64,000 bases of DNA from assembly GCF_000022065.1 (NCBI RefSeq), contig NC_011898.1:1-64000 (forward strand), read 5' to 3'. The position numbers and the translations under genes were made by a program. Positions 36,592 to 45,661 of the stretch are shown piece by piece. How positions within the stretch are numbered: position 1 is the stretch's first letter; each line of letters starts with the position of its first letter. Under the pieces are notes generated by a model that saw nothing but the letters and a program-made list of their open reading frames with translations, was not told the DNA's origin and made no database searches. The stretch comes from Ruminiclostridium cellulolyticum H10 (GTDB taxonomy: Bacteria > Bacillota > Clostridia > Acetivibrionales > DSM-1351).

Positions 36592-37704
36592 TCAGCCCGT
36601 TACAAGCTTGCCAAGTAAAGCAGCTATGTCATGGGCTGAATGTGGTTTTCCCAGTTCTTTAGAGTTTTCTCTCATTATCTTCAAAGTATAAGGATCATTA
36701 GTTACCTGTGACAAAATACTTACAAGATTATTAAAGCTGTCTATTTTATTTGCTACTCCACTTCTAATAAGGAAGTTGGCATTTCCCTCCTCTTGTCCCG
36801 GTATTGGTGATATTATAAAAATAGGTAAACCCTTGACCAATGCTTCAGATACAGTCATGCCACCCGGCTTTGTTATTAAAAGGTCAGAAATATCCATCAG
36901 TTCATTAACCCTGTCGGTATAACTGAGGATAAGTACCTTTTTGCTGCTTTGAGCAGCATATTCTTCAAGCTGGAATTTAAGCTTCTGATTGGTGCCTGTT
37001 ACTGCAATTATTTGAATATCTACATTACAGTCTAAAAGTGACGCCATTGTTTTTTCAATATTTCCGAAGCCCATTCCGCCGCCCATTACAAGAACAGTAA
37101 ACTTGTCCTCCATACCATATTTTAACAGCAAATCTTTCTTATTTGTGGAAGCTAGAAATTTTGGTGACACAGGAATACCATAGGGAAAAATAATGTTGTC
37201 CGGAATACCTCTGCGTATCATCTCCGATTTCATATTGTCATTAGCTACAATGAATGCGTCCATACCGCTATCAAGCCATAATGAATGAACCACATAGTCT
37301 GTAAGTATTGCCATGGTAGGAATATTGAGCTTATTCTTTCTTTTCAAAGACGATAACATTTGCATGGGAAATGGGTGAGTACATACTACAGCTGAAGGCT
37401 TATAATCATTTATAAGAGATTTTAACTTATATGACAGCAGTTTATTTACAGCTTTACTAGTATCATATATACCTGTTCCGGTGCCGGAGGCAGTATAAAT
37501 CATGCTGTAAAGCTTGGGATTTCGTTTTAGAGTACCCAAATAGCTACTTACAACAATTTTATCTATTACAGGATTGATATATTTCAATGCATCAAGAACA
37601 TCAACTTTCCAGTCGGGAAACTGTCTCTCAATGGACTCCTTCAGTGCTTCAGCGGCCTTCATATGACCAGTTCCAACAGAAACATACAGTATCAATACCC
37701 TCAT
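36592..37704 (-). CDS. MGDG-synthase-family glycosyltransferase (UgtP/MurG fold)
   Basis: A 370-residue GT28-type glycosyltransferase. The N-terminal MGDG-synthase domain has VLILYVSVGTGHMKAAEAL and VCTHPFPM; the C-terminal domain has VMGGGMGFGNIEKT and the nucleotide-sugar site DLLITKPGGMTVSEAL and PIPGQEEGNANFL. Relatives transfer glucose or galactose to diacylglycerol to make glycolipids and lipoteichoic-acid anchors; the donor here is not known. I use ATG 37704, 6 bases after GGAG, not the TTG at 37740. Confidence 0.88.
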   Translation of the reverse strand: MRVLILYVSVGTGHMKAAEALKESIERQFPDWKVDVLDALKYINPVIDKIVVSSYLGTLKRNPKLYSMIYTASGTGTGIYDTSKAVNKLLSYKLKSLINDYKPSAVVCTHPFPMQMLSSLKRKNKLNIPTMAILTDYVVHSLWLDSGMDAFIVANDNMKSEMIRRGIPDNIIFPYGIPVSPKFLASTNKKDLLLKYGMEDKFTVLVMGGGMGFGNIEKTMASLLDCNVDIQIIAVTGTNQKLKFQLEEYAAQSSKKVLILSYTDRVNELMDISDLLITKPGGMTVSEALVKGLPIFIISPIPGQEEGNANFLIRSGVANKIDSFNNLVSILSQVTNDPYTLKIMRENSKELGKPHSAHDIAALLGKLVTG

Positions 37705-37903
37705 AAAACACTCCGTTTTCATATCATTTATCTGTTCCAATTATCCGATTATCCGAATCAATTACATTTTTGACAGGTTGCCGGTTATTAATACATATTT
37801 TTATAAAGAAATAACATATTTTGAGCACAACGAATATTTTTGAGAAATTAACCAAAAATAATATTGCATGAAGTTTGGAAGATAATCGAAAGGAGGTACA
37901 GAT

Positions 37904-38599
37904 TTGAGAAAATATAAAATAATTGCTTTATTTTTATTAATAGTATTCAGCCTTACAATTGTAGATGAAGGTAGGATATTTTTAACAAGCTCAGCACCCT
38001 CCCTAAAAATCGGGGATAGAGGTGAGGAAGTAAAGGATATGCAGCAAGAATTAAAGAATTGGGGTTACTTTGACGGAAATGTAGACGGAAGATTCGGCTA
38101 TGATACATTGAGGTCAGTTCTCAGTTATCAGAGGCAATATGGACTAAAAGCCAATGGTATAGCTGACAGAACTACCCTCCTGACAATGGGACTTGCGGAG
38201 CTTATTGAGTCAGGCACTGCAAATGCTGCTGCAACATCAAACATATCAAATGAACAGCTCCTTGCAAGGGCTATAAATGGCGAAGCCAGAGGAGAGCCTT
38301 TTGAAGGTCAGGTGGCAGTAGGAGCTGTAATTTTAAACAGAGTTAATAATTCAAAGTTTCCAAAAACAGTTGCGGGTGTTATATACCAGCCAGGTGCATT
38401 TACAGCAGTATCGGACGGACAAATAAATGTTCCGATAGATCCTAAATCAACAGTTGTAAAGGCAGCAAGAGATGCTTTGGCAGGCTGGGATCCTACAGAC
38501 GGATGCCTTTATTATTGGAATCCGGCTACAGCTACCAGTAAATGGATTTGGTCTAGAAAAGTAAGATACAAAGTTGGTAAGCACTGGTTTGGTGTATAA
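37904..38599 (+). CDS. sleB: Spore cortex-lytic enzyme SleB
   Basis: SleB is a lytic transglycosylase that degrades muramic-lactam-containing cortex peptidoglycan at germination. The 231-residue precursor has a signal sequence, a peptidoglycan-binding domain (about 34-92, LKIGDRGEEVKDMQQEL) and a hydrolase-2 domain (from about 117, LARAINGEARGEPFEGQVAV, GAVILNRV) with the catalytic Glu in NGEARG. It starts at TTG 37904, 6 bases after a near-perfect AAGGAGGT. ypeB follows by 15 bases, the standard sleB-ypeB operon. Expression is expected in the forespore under sigma-G; I could not define that promoter. Confidence 0.95.
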   Translation: MRKYKIIALFLLIVFSLTIVDEGRIFLTSSAPSLKIGDRGEEVKDMQQELKNWGYFDGNVDGRFGYDTLRSVLSYQRQYGLKANGIADRTTLLTMGLAELIESGTANAAATSNISNEQLLARAINGEARGEPFEGQVAVGAVILNRVNNSKFPKTVAGVIYQPGAFTAVSDGQINVPIDPKSTVVKAARDALAGWDPTDGCLYYWNPATATSKWIWSRKVRYKVGKHWFGV

Positions 38600-38614
38600 T
38601 ACGGAGGTGACAAA

Positions 38615-40006
38615 ATGGCTGAAAATGGCTTTCATTTAAATGATAGAAGAAGATCATGGGCAGTACCCCTTGCAATAGTAGCAATACTAGCCTTAGTTGG
38701 AGTATCCCTATGGGGATATTATCAGAACAGGCAGTTAAAAAGGTTGCAGGTTCTGATGACGAACCAGTATAACAGAGCTTTTGTAGATTTGTCTGATTAT
38801 GTTGATAACGTTGAGACTCTTATGGCAAAATCTCTGGTAACATCAACACCTGTAAGTACATCGAAGATGCTGGAGGAGGTGTGGAGACAAGCAAATCTTG
38901 CACAAACAAATATGGGACAGCTTCCGATAGCACCTCCAATACTTGAAAAGACATCTAACTTCCTTACACAAGCGGGAGATATGGCGTACTCTCTTAATAA
39001 CAAGACCATGAATGGAATCCCGTTGAATGACAAAGAATATGGTGCTTTGCAAAAGCTTCATGGATATGCAGTTTCCCTCCAAAAGAACCTGCATGGAATC
39101 GAAGATCAGATTACTAATGGGAAAATGACATGGGATAAATATACCAACAAGGGTAAATTCATGGTGGCCTCGACGTCAAAAGACCCAAAAACAGGTCAGT
39201 TTGAGAATATTGATAAGACCTTTCAGGAGTATCCTACTCTTATATATGATGGTCCTTACTCAGACCATATGCTTAAATCAAAGCCTCAGGGCTTAGGCGA
39301 TAAAAAAGTATCTGTTTCAGATGCCAAAAATATTGCTATAAACTTCATAGGTAAGAATAAAGTAAGTGATGTAAAGCAGTTGGAAAACAATGACCTTGGG
39401 AATATTAAAACTTACAGGTTCAAGGTTATGTATAAGGATCGTAAGGAAAGCGAGTATGCAGAGGTTGAGGTTACTCAGCAAGGAGGACAAGTTTACCTTA
39501 TGCTTAGTAACAGGAATATCGGTAAGGATACTGTAAATATGGGAAAAGCAAAGAAGCTTGCAAAAGATTTCTTGGACTCAAAGGGCTACAAGAATATGGT
39601 AGATACCTACTACCAGAAGGTTGATGGTACAGCTGTAATAAGCTATGCATACAAGCAGGGCGGTGTAATTGTTTATCCTGATCTTATTAAGGTAAAAATA
39701 GCATTGGACAACGGAGAAATAATAGGTATTGAGTCAAAGGGCTATCTTTATAACCATAGGGTGAGAACTATTCCTAAAACTAATATTACTCTGGAACAAG
39801 CACGTGCCAAGGTTAATAATAAGATTAAAATTGACAGGCAGGGTGAAGCTATTATTCCCACCAATTATAAGACAGAAAAATATTGTTACGAGTTTATGGG
39901 GAAGGTGAACGGGCGTAATTTTATTATTTATATTAACGCCTTAACCGGGGCTGAAGAGGATGTATTAATGCTGGTAACGACGCCTGAAGGTACACTTACT
40001 ATGTAA
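38615..40006 (+). CDS. ypeB: Germination protein YpeB
   Basis: A 463-residue protein with one N-terminal membrane anchor (about 16-34), a helical region (about 40-190) and C-terminal PepSY-like repeats (GKDTVNMGKAKKLAKDFLDSKGY; ITLEQARAKVNNKIKID). YpeB keeps SleB stable and inactive in the dormant spore and is cleaved at germination; the two proteins depend on each other. AAGGAGGT-type ribosome-binding sequence ACGGAGGTGA (38600-38609) precedes the ATG. Confidence 0.95.
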   Translation: MAENGFHLNDRRRSWAVPLAIVAILALVGVSLWGYYQNRQLKRLQVLMTNQYNRAFVDLSDYVDNVETLMAKSLVTSTPVSTSKMLEEVWRQANLAQTNMGQLPIAPPILEKTSNFLTQAGDMAYSLNNKTMNGIPLNDKEYGALQKLHGYAVSLQKNLHGIEDQITNGKMTWDKYTNKGKFMVASTSKDPKTGQFENIDKTFQEYPTLIYDGPYSDHMLKSKPQGLGDKKVSVSDAKNIAINFIGKNKVSDVKQLENNDLGNIKTYRFKVMYKDRKESEYAEVEVTQQGGQVYLMLSNRNIGKDTVNMGKAKKLAKDFLDSKGYKNMVDTYYQKVDGTAVISYAYKQGGVIVYPDLIKVKIALDNGEIIGIESKGYLYNHRVRTIPKTNITLEQARAKVNNKIKIDRQGEAIIPTNYKTEKYCYEFMGKVNGRNFIIYINALTGAEEDVLMLVTTPEGTLTM

Positions 40007-40028
40007 AGTTTAACAGACATATATTATT

Positions 40029-40066
40029 GAAAAAGACTTGAAAGTATCTGTTCAAGTCTTTTTCTG
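40029..40066 (+). terminator. Terminator of sleB-ypeB
   Basis: GAAAAAGACTTGAA (40029-40042) pairs perfectly with TTCAAGTCTTTTTC (40051-40064), an arm that includes five Ts. Confidence 0.9.
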
Positions 40067-40168
40067 TATAATTCAATGTTGCTATTAATTTAAAATTACA
40101 TTAGAATTCAAATTATCAGGTGCTTCTATTGATATTATTGTAGTATTGAAGAAGGAGATGAACAATAT

Positions 40169-40603
40169 ATGGAGCCAAAGGAGTTGAATTTGCTTCTTAT
40201 AAAGGTTGGGGCCATACACAGGAGAAAATCTGCAAACGAATTTATGAAACAGGAACTTTCATCTGGACAACCGAGGATATTAAATTACTTATTTCAAAAC
40301 AACGGCTGTATACAAAGGGAGATTGCTGTTGACTTTAACATGGAACCTGCATCTATAACAAGCGTTCTAAACAGCATGGAAAAAGCGGGACTTATAGTCA
40401 GGGAACCTGTTAAGGGGGACAAACGTGCATTGGAAGTACGGCTTACAGACAAAGGATATGAGAAGAAAAAAGTTGTTGATGATATATTTATAAAGGTAGA
40501 AGATGCATGTTTCCAAAATTTTAATGAAGAGGAAAAGCTTCAGGCAAAGAATTTTCTGAAAAGAATTCACAATAACCTGTTAAAATGGGAACCAGATAAC
40601 TAA
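40169..40603 (+). CDS. MarR-family transcriptional regulator
   Basis: A 144-residue winged-helix regulator: SGQPRILNYLFQNNGCIQREIA, recognition region PASITSVLNSMEKAGLIVREP, and the wing DKRALEVRLTDKGYE. MarR proteins are dimers that usually repress nearby genes and are released by small ligands. It precedes peptide deformylase by 25 bases and probably shares a transcript, which is an uncommon pairing. No clear operator was found in the 160-base upstream gap. Confidence 0.9.
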   Translation: MEPKELNLLLIKVGAIHRRKSANEFMKQELSSGQPRILNYLFQNNGCIQREIAVDFNMEPASITSVLNSMEKAGLIVREPVKGDKRALEVRLTDKGYEKKKVVDDIFIKVEDACFQNFNEEEKLQAKNFLKRIHNNLLKWEPDN

Positions 40604-40628
40604 CACTGAGATAACGGAGGAAGTATTT

Positions 40629-41084
40629 ATGGCATTAAGAAATATTCGCACTTTGGATGATGAAGTTTTACGTAAAAAATGCAGGCCTGTGGATGAAGTC
40701 AATGATAAAGTAAGAGAACTGCTAAAAGATATGGCCGATACCATGTACAACACAGGAAATGGAGCAGGACTGGCAGCACCTCAGGTGGGTATTCTTAAAA
40801 GGATTGTTGTTATAGATATGGGTGATGGCTTAATAAATCTTGTGAATCCGGAAATTGTAGAACAAAAAGGGAGTCAGGAAGTAATTGAGGGTTGTCTTAG
40901 TATACTCGGCAAGTGGGGTAAAGTTATCAGACCGACTGAAGTTAAAGTAAAGGCATTAAATGAAAAAGGTGAAGAGGTTATAATAACTGGTAAGAAGGAT
41001 ATGGCAAAATGCTTATGTCATGAGATAGATCATCTTGATGGTATTCTTTTTACAGATAAAGTAACGGAATACATAGAGGATTAA
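40629..41084 (+). CDS. def: Peptide deformylase
   Basis: Peptide deformylase removes the N-formyl group from nascent proteins. The 151-residue product has all three motifs: GAGLAAPQ, EGCLS and HEIDH, which together hold the catalytic metal (Cys plus two His) and Glu. In many genomes def adjoins fmt or priA; here it follows a MarR gene instead, so it may be one of two def copies. CGGAGG lies 10-15 bases before the ATG. Confidence 0.95.
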   Translation: MALRNIRTLDDEVLRKKCRPVDEVNDKVRELLKDMADTMYNTGNGAGLAAPQVGILKRIVVIDMGDGLINLVNPEIVEQKGSQEVIEGCLSILGKWGKVIRPTEVKVKALNEKGEEVIITGKKDMAKCLCHEIDHLDGILFTDKVTEYIED

Positions 41085-41189
41085 ATTTATTGCCTAAATA
41101 ACAGGCGTTACTGGAACATTTTTCATATAATCAAGTCTAATAATATATAGCAGAAAATTATATAACATTAAGTACAGGAGATGATTTAT

Positions 41190-42203
41190 ATGAAAAGAAC
41201 TGTTTCTGCATTAATACTGATGGGTGCTTTAGCTTTATCTAGTACATTTGCGTTTGCCCAGCCAACAGACAATATAGAGAATAAATTTAATGACATATCA
41301 GGGCACTGGTGTAATTCAGCGGTACAGATGCTTATAGGCAAAAATGTTTTGCCGTTTACAGGTGACGAGTTTAGTCCTGCCAAAGCAATAACCAAAGGTG
41401 AATTTGTATCCCTTCTGCATGATGCTTTGGGTATCCGGATAGAGTACTTTGCAGCACCCCAGATAAAGGATTATTTTGAGGATGTAGATCAGAATGCATC
41501 TTATACAACGGATTTGATTGATCTTGTGACTGCAAATATTATAGAAAAGGGAGGGAATTTTAATCCCGGAGCTTCTTTTTCCAGAGAAGAAATGATTCAT
41601 TATGTAATGAATGCATACAAGTATCAGATGGGTGACAAATACGCTCTCATAAATATAAAGCCTCCTTTCTTTAATGACGACAAAGATGTATCTCCGGAGT
41701 TCGGAGGGGACGTTGGCAGAGCTGCACACTACAAACTCATATCAGGCTCAAAGGGAATGTTTCATCCTAAAGCTAACACAACAAGAGGAGAGGCAGCCGT
41801 TGTTATAAGCAAGCTGGTTAGCCTTCTTGAAAAACAGAACCCTGTTGTTACAGTTTCATCGGAGGCAGATATTAAGGATGATTCTATAGTAATGAAAGTA
41901 ACTATTACAAATAATTCCAAAGGGGCAGTCAGCCTTATCCATTCATCAGGGCAGAAGTATGATTTTGTGCTTCTGGACTCTGATAAAAAAGAACTTTACA
42001 GATGGTCATCAGATAAAATGTTTACTATGGCTTTAATGTACTCAAAGATAGAAGCAGGTAAATCGGTTGTTTATACTGAAACTTTGAGCGGAGAACAATA
42101 CAACACTATAAAGGATAAGATAGTCTCAATGAAAGCTTACGTACTGGGGAATTCTGATGAATTTACTTTTGATACTAAAGGATATGAGATTATACTTAAA
42201 TAG
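41190..42203 (+). CDS. Secreted S-layer-homology protein with BsuPI-like domain
   Basis: A 337-residue protein with a signal peptide (1-23, ending AFA), three SLH repeats (about 33-205, with FNDISGHWCNSAV, FEDVDQNASYTTDLI and VGRAAHYKLISGSKGMFHPKA) and a C-terminal BsuPI domain (about 225-330, VTITNNSKGAVSLIHSSGQKYDF, SDKKELYRWS, GKSVVYTETL). SLH domains bind pyruvylated cell-wall polymer; BsuPI is named from a Bacillus intracellular proteinase inhibitor. Start ATG 41190 is 9 bases after AGGAG; the ATG at 41181 is directly adjacent to it. Function unknown. Confidence 0.8.
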   Translation: MKRTVSALILMGALALSSTFAFAQPTDNIENKFNDISGHWCNSAVQMLIGKNVLPFTGDEFSPAKAITKGEFVSLLHDALGIRIEYFAAPQIKDYFEDVDQNASYTTDLIDLVTANIIEKGGNFNPGASFSREEMIHYVMNAYKYQMGDKYALINIKPPFFNDDKDVSPEFGGDVGRAAHYKLISGSKGMFHPKANTTRGEAAVVISKLVSLLEKQNPVVTVSSEADIKDDSIVMKVTITNNSKGAVSLIHSSGQKYDFVLLDSDKKELYRWSSDKMFTMALMYSKIEAGKSVVYTETLSGEQYNTIKDKIVSMKAYVLGNSDEFTFDTKGYEIILK

Positions 42204-42233
42204 GTTTACCTACAAGTTAAATTGGTAAATTAT

Positions 42234-42262
42234 AAAGGGAGACGTAAAATGTCTCCCTTTTT
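42234..42262 (+). terminator. Terminator of the SLH-BsuPI gene
   Basis: AAAGGGAGAC-GTAAAAT-GTCTCCCTTT is a perfect 10-bp stem followed by TT, about 30 bases after the stop. Confidence 0.88.
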
Positions 42263-42368
42263 CATATAATAAAATACATATCTTTAAAAAAAATTGAAAT
42301 GTAATGAGGATAATAGTAATATTATATTGGATGTATAATTACATATATAAACCAATGGGAGGAACCAA

Positions 42369-43385
42369 GTGGAAAATAACATTGATAGACAGCTTTCTTC
42401 AATCAGGACTGATGAGAATAAAAAAAGATTGCCGGGTCCTGTTGCCTCAGGACTGCTTTTTTCCATAGTAACTATTTTACTGACCTTCGGTGGCCCTATT
42501 CTAAAAATAAATAACAGATATCTTAAAAGCGGAATGGGAGAACTGCTTTTTATCCTGCTGCCTGTAGTAGCCTTTTTAATTATTGGAAGATATGACATAA
42601 AAAGGACATTGAATCTTAGAAGAACAAGGCCTCTTAATTATTTGCTTGTTGTTCTCGTAACGCTGTTTGGAATGCCTGTGGTAGGTGTTCTTAATGCAAT
42701 AACTTTTGTAGTAATAAGGGCAATCTTCGGAAGAAACCTTCCTACACCTCGGATAATTGTAAATGATGTACCTACCCTTTTAATAGCTTTACTGGTTATA
42801 GGAGTTTCGGCAGCAGTATGTGAGGAAATTATGTTCCGTGGTCTTATACAAAAAGGTTACCGTAAATATGGAATCGCCCTTTCTCTGGGTATAACATCTG
42901 TATTGTTCGGCCTTCTGCACCGTGATATTCAAAAGGCTGTAAGTACGATTCTTCTTGGTGCATTAATAGGGTTTATTGTATATAGAACAGGAAGCATTTT
43001 TACAGGAATGGTTGCCCATTTTACCAATAATGCTTCGGCCGTAATTTTATCTTTCATGGCCTCAAAAATGTCGGGTTACTTAAATGGAGAGAGTATACAG
43101 CAAACACAAAGTTTTGATTTTTCGAATTTGCCTGTAGCTTCTATAGGAATTGTTTTCTTATTCTATGCTATAATTTATATGGGCTTAGTTTCAGGTTTTG
43201 TAGCTTTACTGTATGCATTCTATAGAAGTACAAAGAAGGATGTTAAGGCAATGGAGGAAGAAGCGGTCCAATATGAATTTACCAATGAAAAAATCAGTTT
43301 ACCAGCAGTTTTGAGTATGCTGCCGGGACTTTTGATTATTTTATTTACATTTTTGTACCAGATAATGAAATTGAAATGGGGTTAA
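42369..43385 (+). CDS. CPBP-family intramembrane metalloprotease
   Basis: A 338-residue polytopic protein with about eight hydrophobic segments. The CPBP/Abi (CAAX-protease) motifs are EEIMFRGLI (motif 1, EExxxR), FGLLHRD (motif 2, FxxxH) and GMVAHFTNNA (motif 3, HxxxN). These residues form the metal site of Rce1-like glutamic proteases. Bacterial members act in bacteriocin immunity or signal-peptide processing; the substrate here is unknown. It starts at GTG 42369 after GGGAGGA. Confidence 0.9.
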   Translation: MENNIDRQLSSIRTDENKKRLPGPVASGLLFSIVTILLTFGGPILKINNRYLKSGMGELLFILLPVVAFLIIGRYDIKRTLNLRRTRPLNYLLVVLVTLFGMPVVGVLNAITFVVIRAIFGRNLPTPRIIVNDVPTLLIALLVIGVSAAVCEEIMFRGLIQKGYRKYGIALSLGITSVLFGLLHRDIQKAVSTILLGALIGFIVYRTGSIFTGMVAHFTNNASAVILSFMASKMSGYLNGESIQQTQSFDFSNLPVASIGIVFLFYAIIYMGLVSGFVALLYAFYRSTKKDVKAMEEEAVQYEFTNEKISLPAVLSMLPGLLIILFTFLYQIMKLKWG

Positions 43386-43386
43386 A

Positions 43387-43424
43387 AGTAAAAATAATTG
43401 GGCTATAGCCCAATTATTTTTACT
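43387..43424. terminator. Bidirectional terminator, perfect 38-base palindrome
   Basis: The sequence is a perfect palindrome with 19-base arms centred on GGGCTA-TAGCCC and flanked by A and T runs. It serves the CPBP gene and the convergent dnaC, and overlaps the dnaC stop codon. Confidence 0.92.
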
Positions 43425-44433
43425 GAAGAAGTCTGATATCCTTTCCTGCTAAAACCAACCTGTCAAAGTAACCTACAATCCTTGATGTTATACGCTCTGT
43501 ATACAGTTCATAAAGCTTTTTGGGCCCTATATTTGTGGAAATGATAGTTTTGCAGGTTCGGACTGAACTTTGAGATTGCCGACTGTTTAGAATATTTAAT
43601 AATTCCGCATATCTCGCATCACTTAGCGGCTCGGTACCGAGGTCATCTATTATTAGCAGTTCCACCGAAAAAATACTCTGGTATCTATCATCGATAAAAT
43701 CATCTTCCTTGAAGGTTCTCATTTTATGCCCAGTTATAATATCAAACAGAGCAGGAGCTGTAAGATACAAAACGGTTCTGCCCTGATTTATAAGCTCTCT
43801 TGCAATGCAAAACGACAAAAATGTTTTCCCAACACCAGTACGCCCATTGAAAAAAAGATTTTTTTGGTTTGGATCATCTATATTTTTAATAAATTTGATA
43901 CAGCTTTCCTTTATGCTATTTATATTTTCCCTTGGTGATATGGTAATACCATACTTGGCTTCATCTATTTCGTCAGGGTACAACATTTCGTTAAAATTAT
44001 CAAAACATTCATTACCGTTAACGCTTATATTTGACTGAGAGAACAAATGGCTTATAATTTGCTGTCTATAACATGAACATCTTTGTGAACCTGAGGTGTC
44101 AGTTATATATCCCGTATCTTTACACTTTTCACACTGATACGGTGGCTTAAAGAAGTCCGTACTTATATTGTTTTTAACCAGAAGCTTATTTCTGGCATTA
44201 GACAGTTCCCTTATTTTTTCCGTTAGTTCCTCCAAAATAAATTTTTTGTCTCCACTTTCAGATAATATGAGACGGTTATACTTTATTCCAAACTGGTTTA
44301 TCATAGCTTCAATTTTATAAAGCTCGGGTATTTTTGTATATACCTGCTCTTTTCTTTGATCCACAATATCTGTGGCGACTTTTTGGCGTCTCTCATACTC
44401 TCTAGCAATAATGCTATGTATATCCCTATTCAT
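43420..44433 (-). CDS. dnaC: Helicase loader DnaC/DnaI-type ATPase
   Basis: A 337-residue AAA+ loader that delivers replicative helicase to DNA. The N-terminal half is helical and ends in a zinc-ribbon-like CEKCKDTGYI...CSC (CxxC, then CxC). The ATPase part has Walker A GRTGVGKT, LLIIDDLGTEP (Walker B) and STNIGPKKLYELYTERITSR, with the arginine finger. It follows dnaD by 32 bases on the same strand. AGAGG lies 8-12 bases before the ATG. Confidence 0.92.
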   Translation of the reverse strand: MNRDIHSIIAREYERRQKVATDIVDQRKEQVYTKIPELYKIEAMINQFGIKYNRLILSESGDKKFILEELTEKIRELSNARNKLLVKNNISTDFFKPPYQCEKCKDTGYITDTSGSQRCSCYRQQIISHLFSQSNISVNGNECFDNFNEMLYPDEIDEAKYGITISPRENINSIKESCIKFIKNIDDPNQKNLFFNGRTGVGKTFLSFCIARELINQGRTVLYLTAPALFDIITGHKMRTFKEDDFIDDRYQSIFSVELLIIDDLGTEPLSDARYAELLNILNSRQSQSSVRTCKTIISTNIGPKKLYELYTERITSRIVGYFDRLVLAGKDIRLLQ

Positions 44434-44465
44434 AAACTACCTCTTTCATCCTTTCATGTGGTTAC

Positions 44466-45452
44466 CTATTTCGAGGTGTTTGTAAAAAAGTTTTCAAAAT
44501 ATTCATCACCATAATCCCTTTGCTCAAAATTATCCCTTTGAGATGGCTTAGTCTTGGCCCTCTGCGTACTCTGACCTGACCGCGGCTGGGACTTGATACT
44601 ATTTTCATAACCATGTATATCTTCGGCAGTTACAAGTCCAAGATCATGCCAACGGGTTAATACACTATTGAGAAATTTAAAGTCAGGATTGGTTTTTCCT
44701 ACGGTTTTTTTCAAAGCCAGTTCAATAACATCAAACCCATACTTGTAATCAATAACCCATCTTTCAACATATTCACTCTCGTATTCTGTCAGTGCCCTTC
44801 TCAGACGAAGCTTTTTGATAATAGTTCCTTTAATGCCACGTACCTGTGCCATATCTTCAAAGTATTTTTCAAGATCAAAAAAGTTCTGAATGCCCCTCCT
44901 GTGCCAGTTTGTTGCAACTGCCTCTATATAGCTCTTGTGGAAGGTATTGTTGTCATGGCAGTACTTGAAAAGGGTGTACATTACGTCCTCATCAAACTTG
45001 TATATCGTAAACCAGTTATCTATAGTAAGATACCAATTTGGGGCCATAAGCCCCTGAAAGAACTTTGAATTAATTGCAGCCAGTGTGTTGTTTCTACTTT
45101 TATTCTTCTCAAAGTTCTCATTAGCCTGCTCTGGTGTAGAGATTGCCTTTAGCTTATACATTCTGTTTATTTCAGCTTCTTTTAGGTCGTTAAGCTGTAT
45201 TTTGTCTTCTACCCAGGTGATAACTTCCAAGTTATCAAGATTGGTCAAGGCAGACTTAACCTCATCCAGAGACAGATTAAGAGTTTTTGCAAGTTCGTCA
45301 GAGGTTACCTTCTTATTGTGTTTGCATAAGAACAACATGTAAATATAAACCTTTACACATGTGCTATCCATGGAAGGCATATACTGGCTAATAAAAATAT
45401 CTGACACCAATGTGTCAGAGTAAAGTAGTGACTTGAAATCCTCAAAATACAT
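44466..45452 (-). CDS. dnaD: DnaD-domain replication protein
   Basis: A 328-residue protein with an N-terminal winged helix (VTSDELAKTLNLSLDEVKSALTNLDNLEVI) and tandem DnaD/DnaB-like C-terminal domains (about 120-290, with YIEAVATNWHRRGI and FKFLNSVLTRWHDLGLVTAEDI). DnaD proteins bind DNA and DnaA and help load the helicase in primosome assembly. The C-terminal 40 residues are rich in Ser, Gln and Arg, an unstructured tail. GGGAG lies 7-11 bases before ATG 45452. With dnaC it forms an operon on the minus strand. Confidence 0.92.
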   Translation of the reverse strand: MYFEDFKSLLYSDTLVSDIFISQYMPSMDSTCVKVYIYMLFLCKHNKKVTSDELAKTLNLSLDEVKSALTNLDNLEVITWVEDKIQLNDLKEAEINRMYKLKAISTPEQANENFEKNKSRNNTLAAINSKFFQGLMAPNWYLTIDNWFTIYKFDEDVMYTLFKYCHDNNTFHKSYIEAVATNWHRRGIQNFFDLEKYFEDMAQVRGIKGTIIKKLRLRRALTEYESEYVERWVIDYKYGFDVIELALKKTVGKTNPDFKFLNSVLTRWHDLGLVTAEDIHGYENSIKSQPRSGQSTQRAKTKPSQRDNFEQRDYGDEYFENFFTNTSK

Positions 45453-45572
45453 TTTGACTCCCGTAAACGTTATTTATTATATAAATTTTGAATTAATAAT
45501 ATTAATATAATTATAACATATAAAAGACTGTTAATTTATTTGTAATAATTATAAAATATCAAATATTCTGTT

Positions 45573-45608
45573 TTGTTATAAATAATAGTTGGTATATACA
45601 TACTAACC
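45573..45608 (+). promoter_or_regulatory. Candidate ferritin promoter with operator-like repeat
   Basis: TTGTTA (45573-45578), 16 bases, TATACA (45595-45600). An imperfect inverted repeat GTTGGTAT-ATAC-ATACTAAC (45589-45608, one mismatch) covers the -10. It does not match Fur or PerR consensus sites by eye. Confidence 0.4.
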
Positions 45609-45661
45609 TTAAAAGTAAAAGTTAAAAACGACAAAATCCATTAAGGCTAAGGAGGACTAGT

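Noticed and set aside
37770-37797. TTGACA with TACATA upstream of sleB as a vegetative promoter
   Set aside because: The -10 is weak and sleB is expected to be forespore-specific (sigma-G), so I do not call it.
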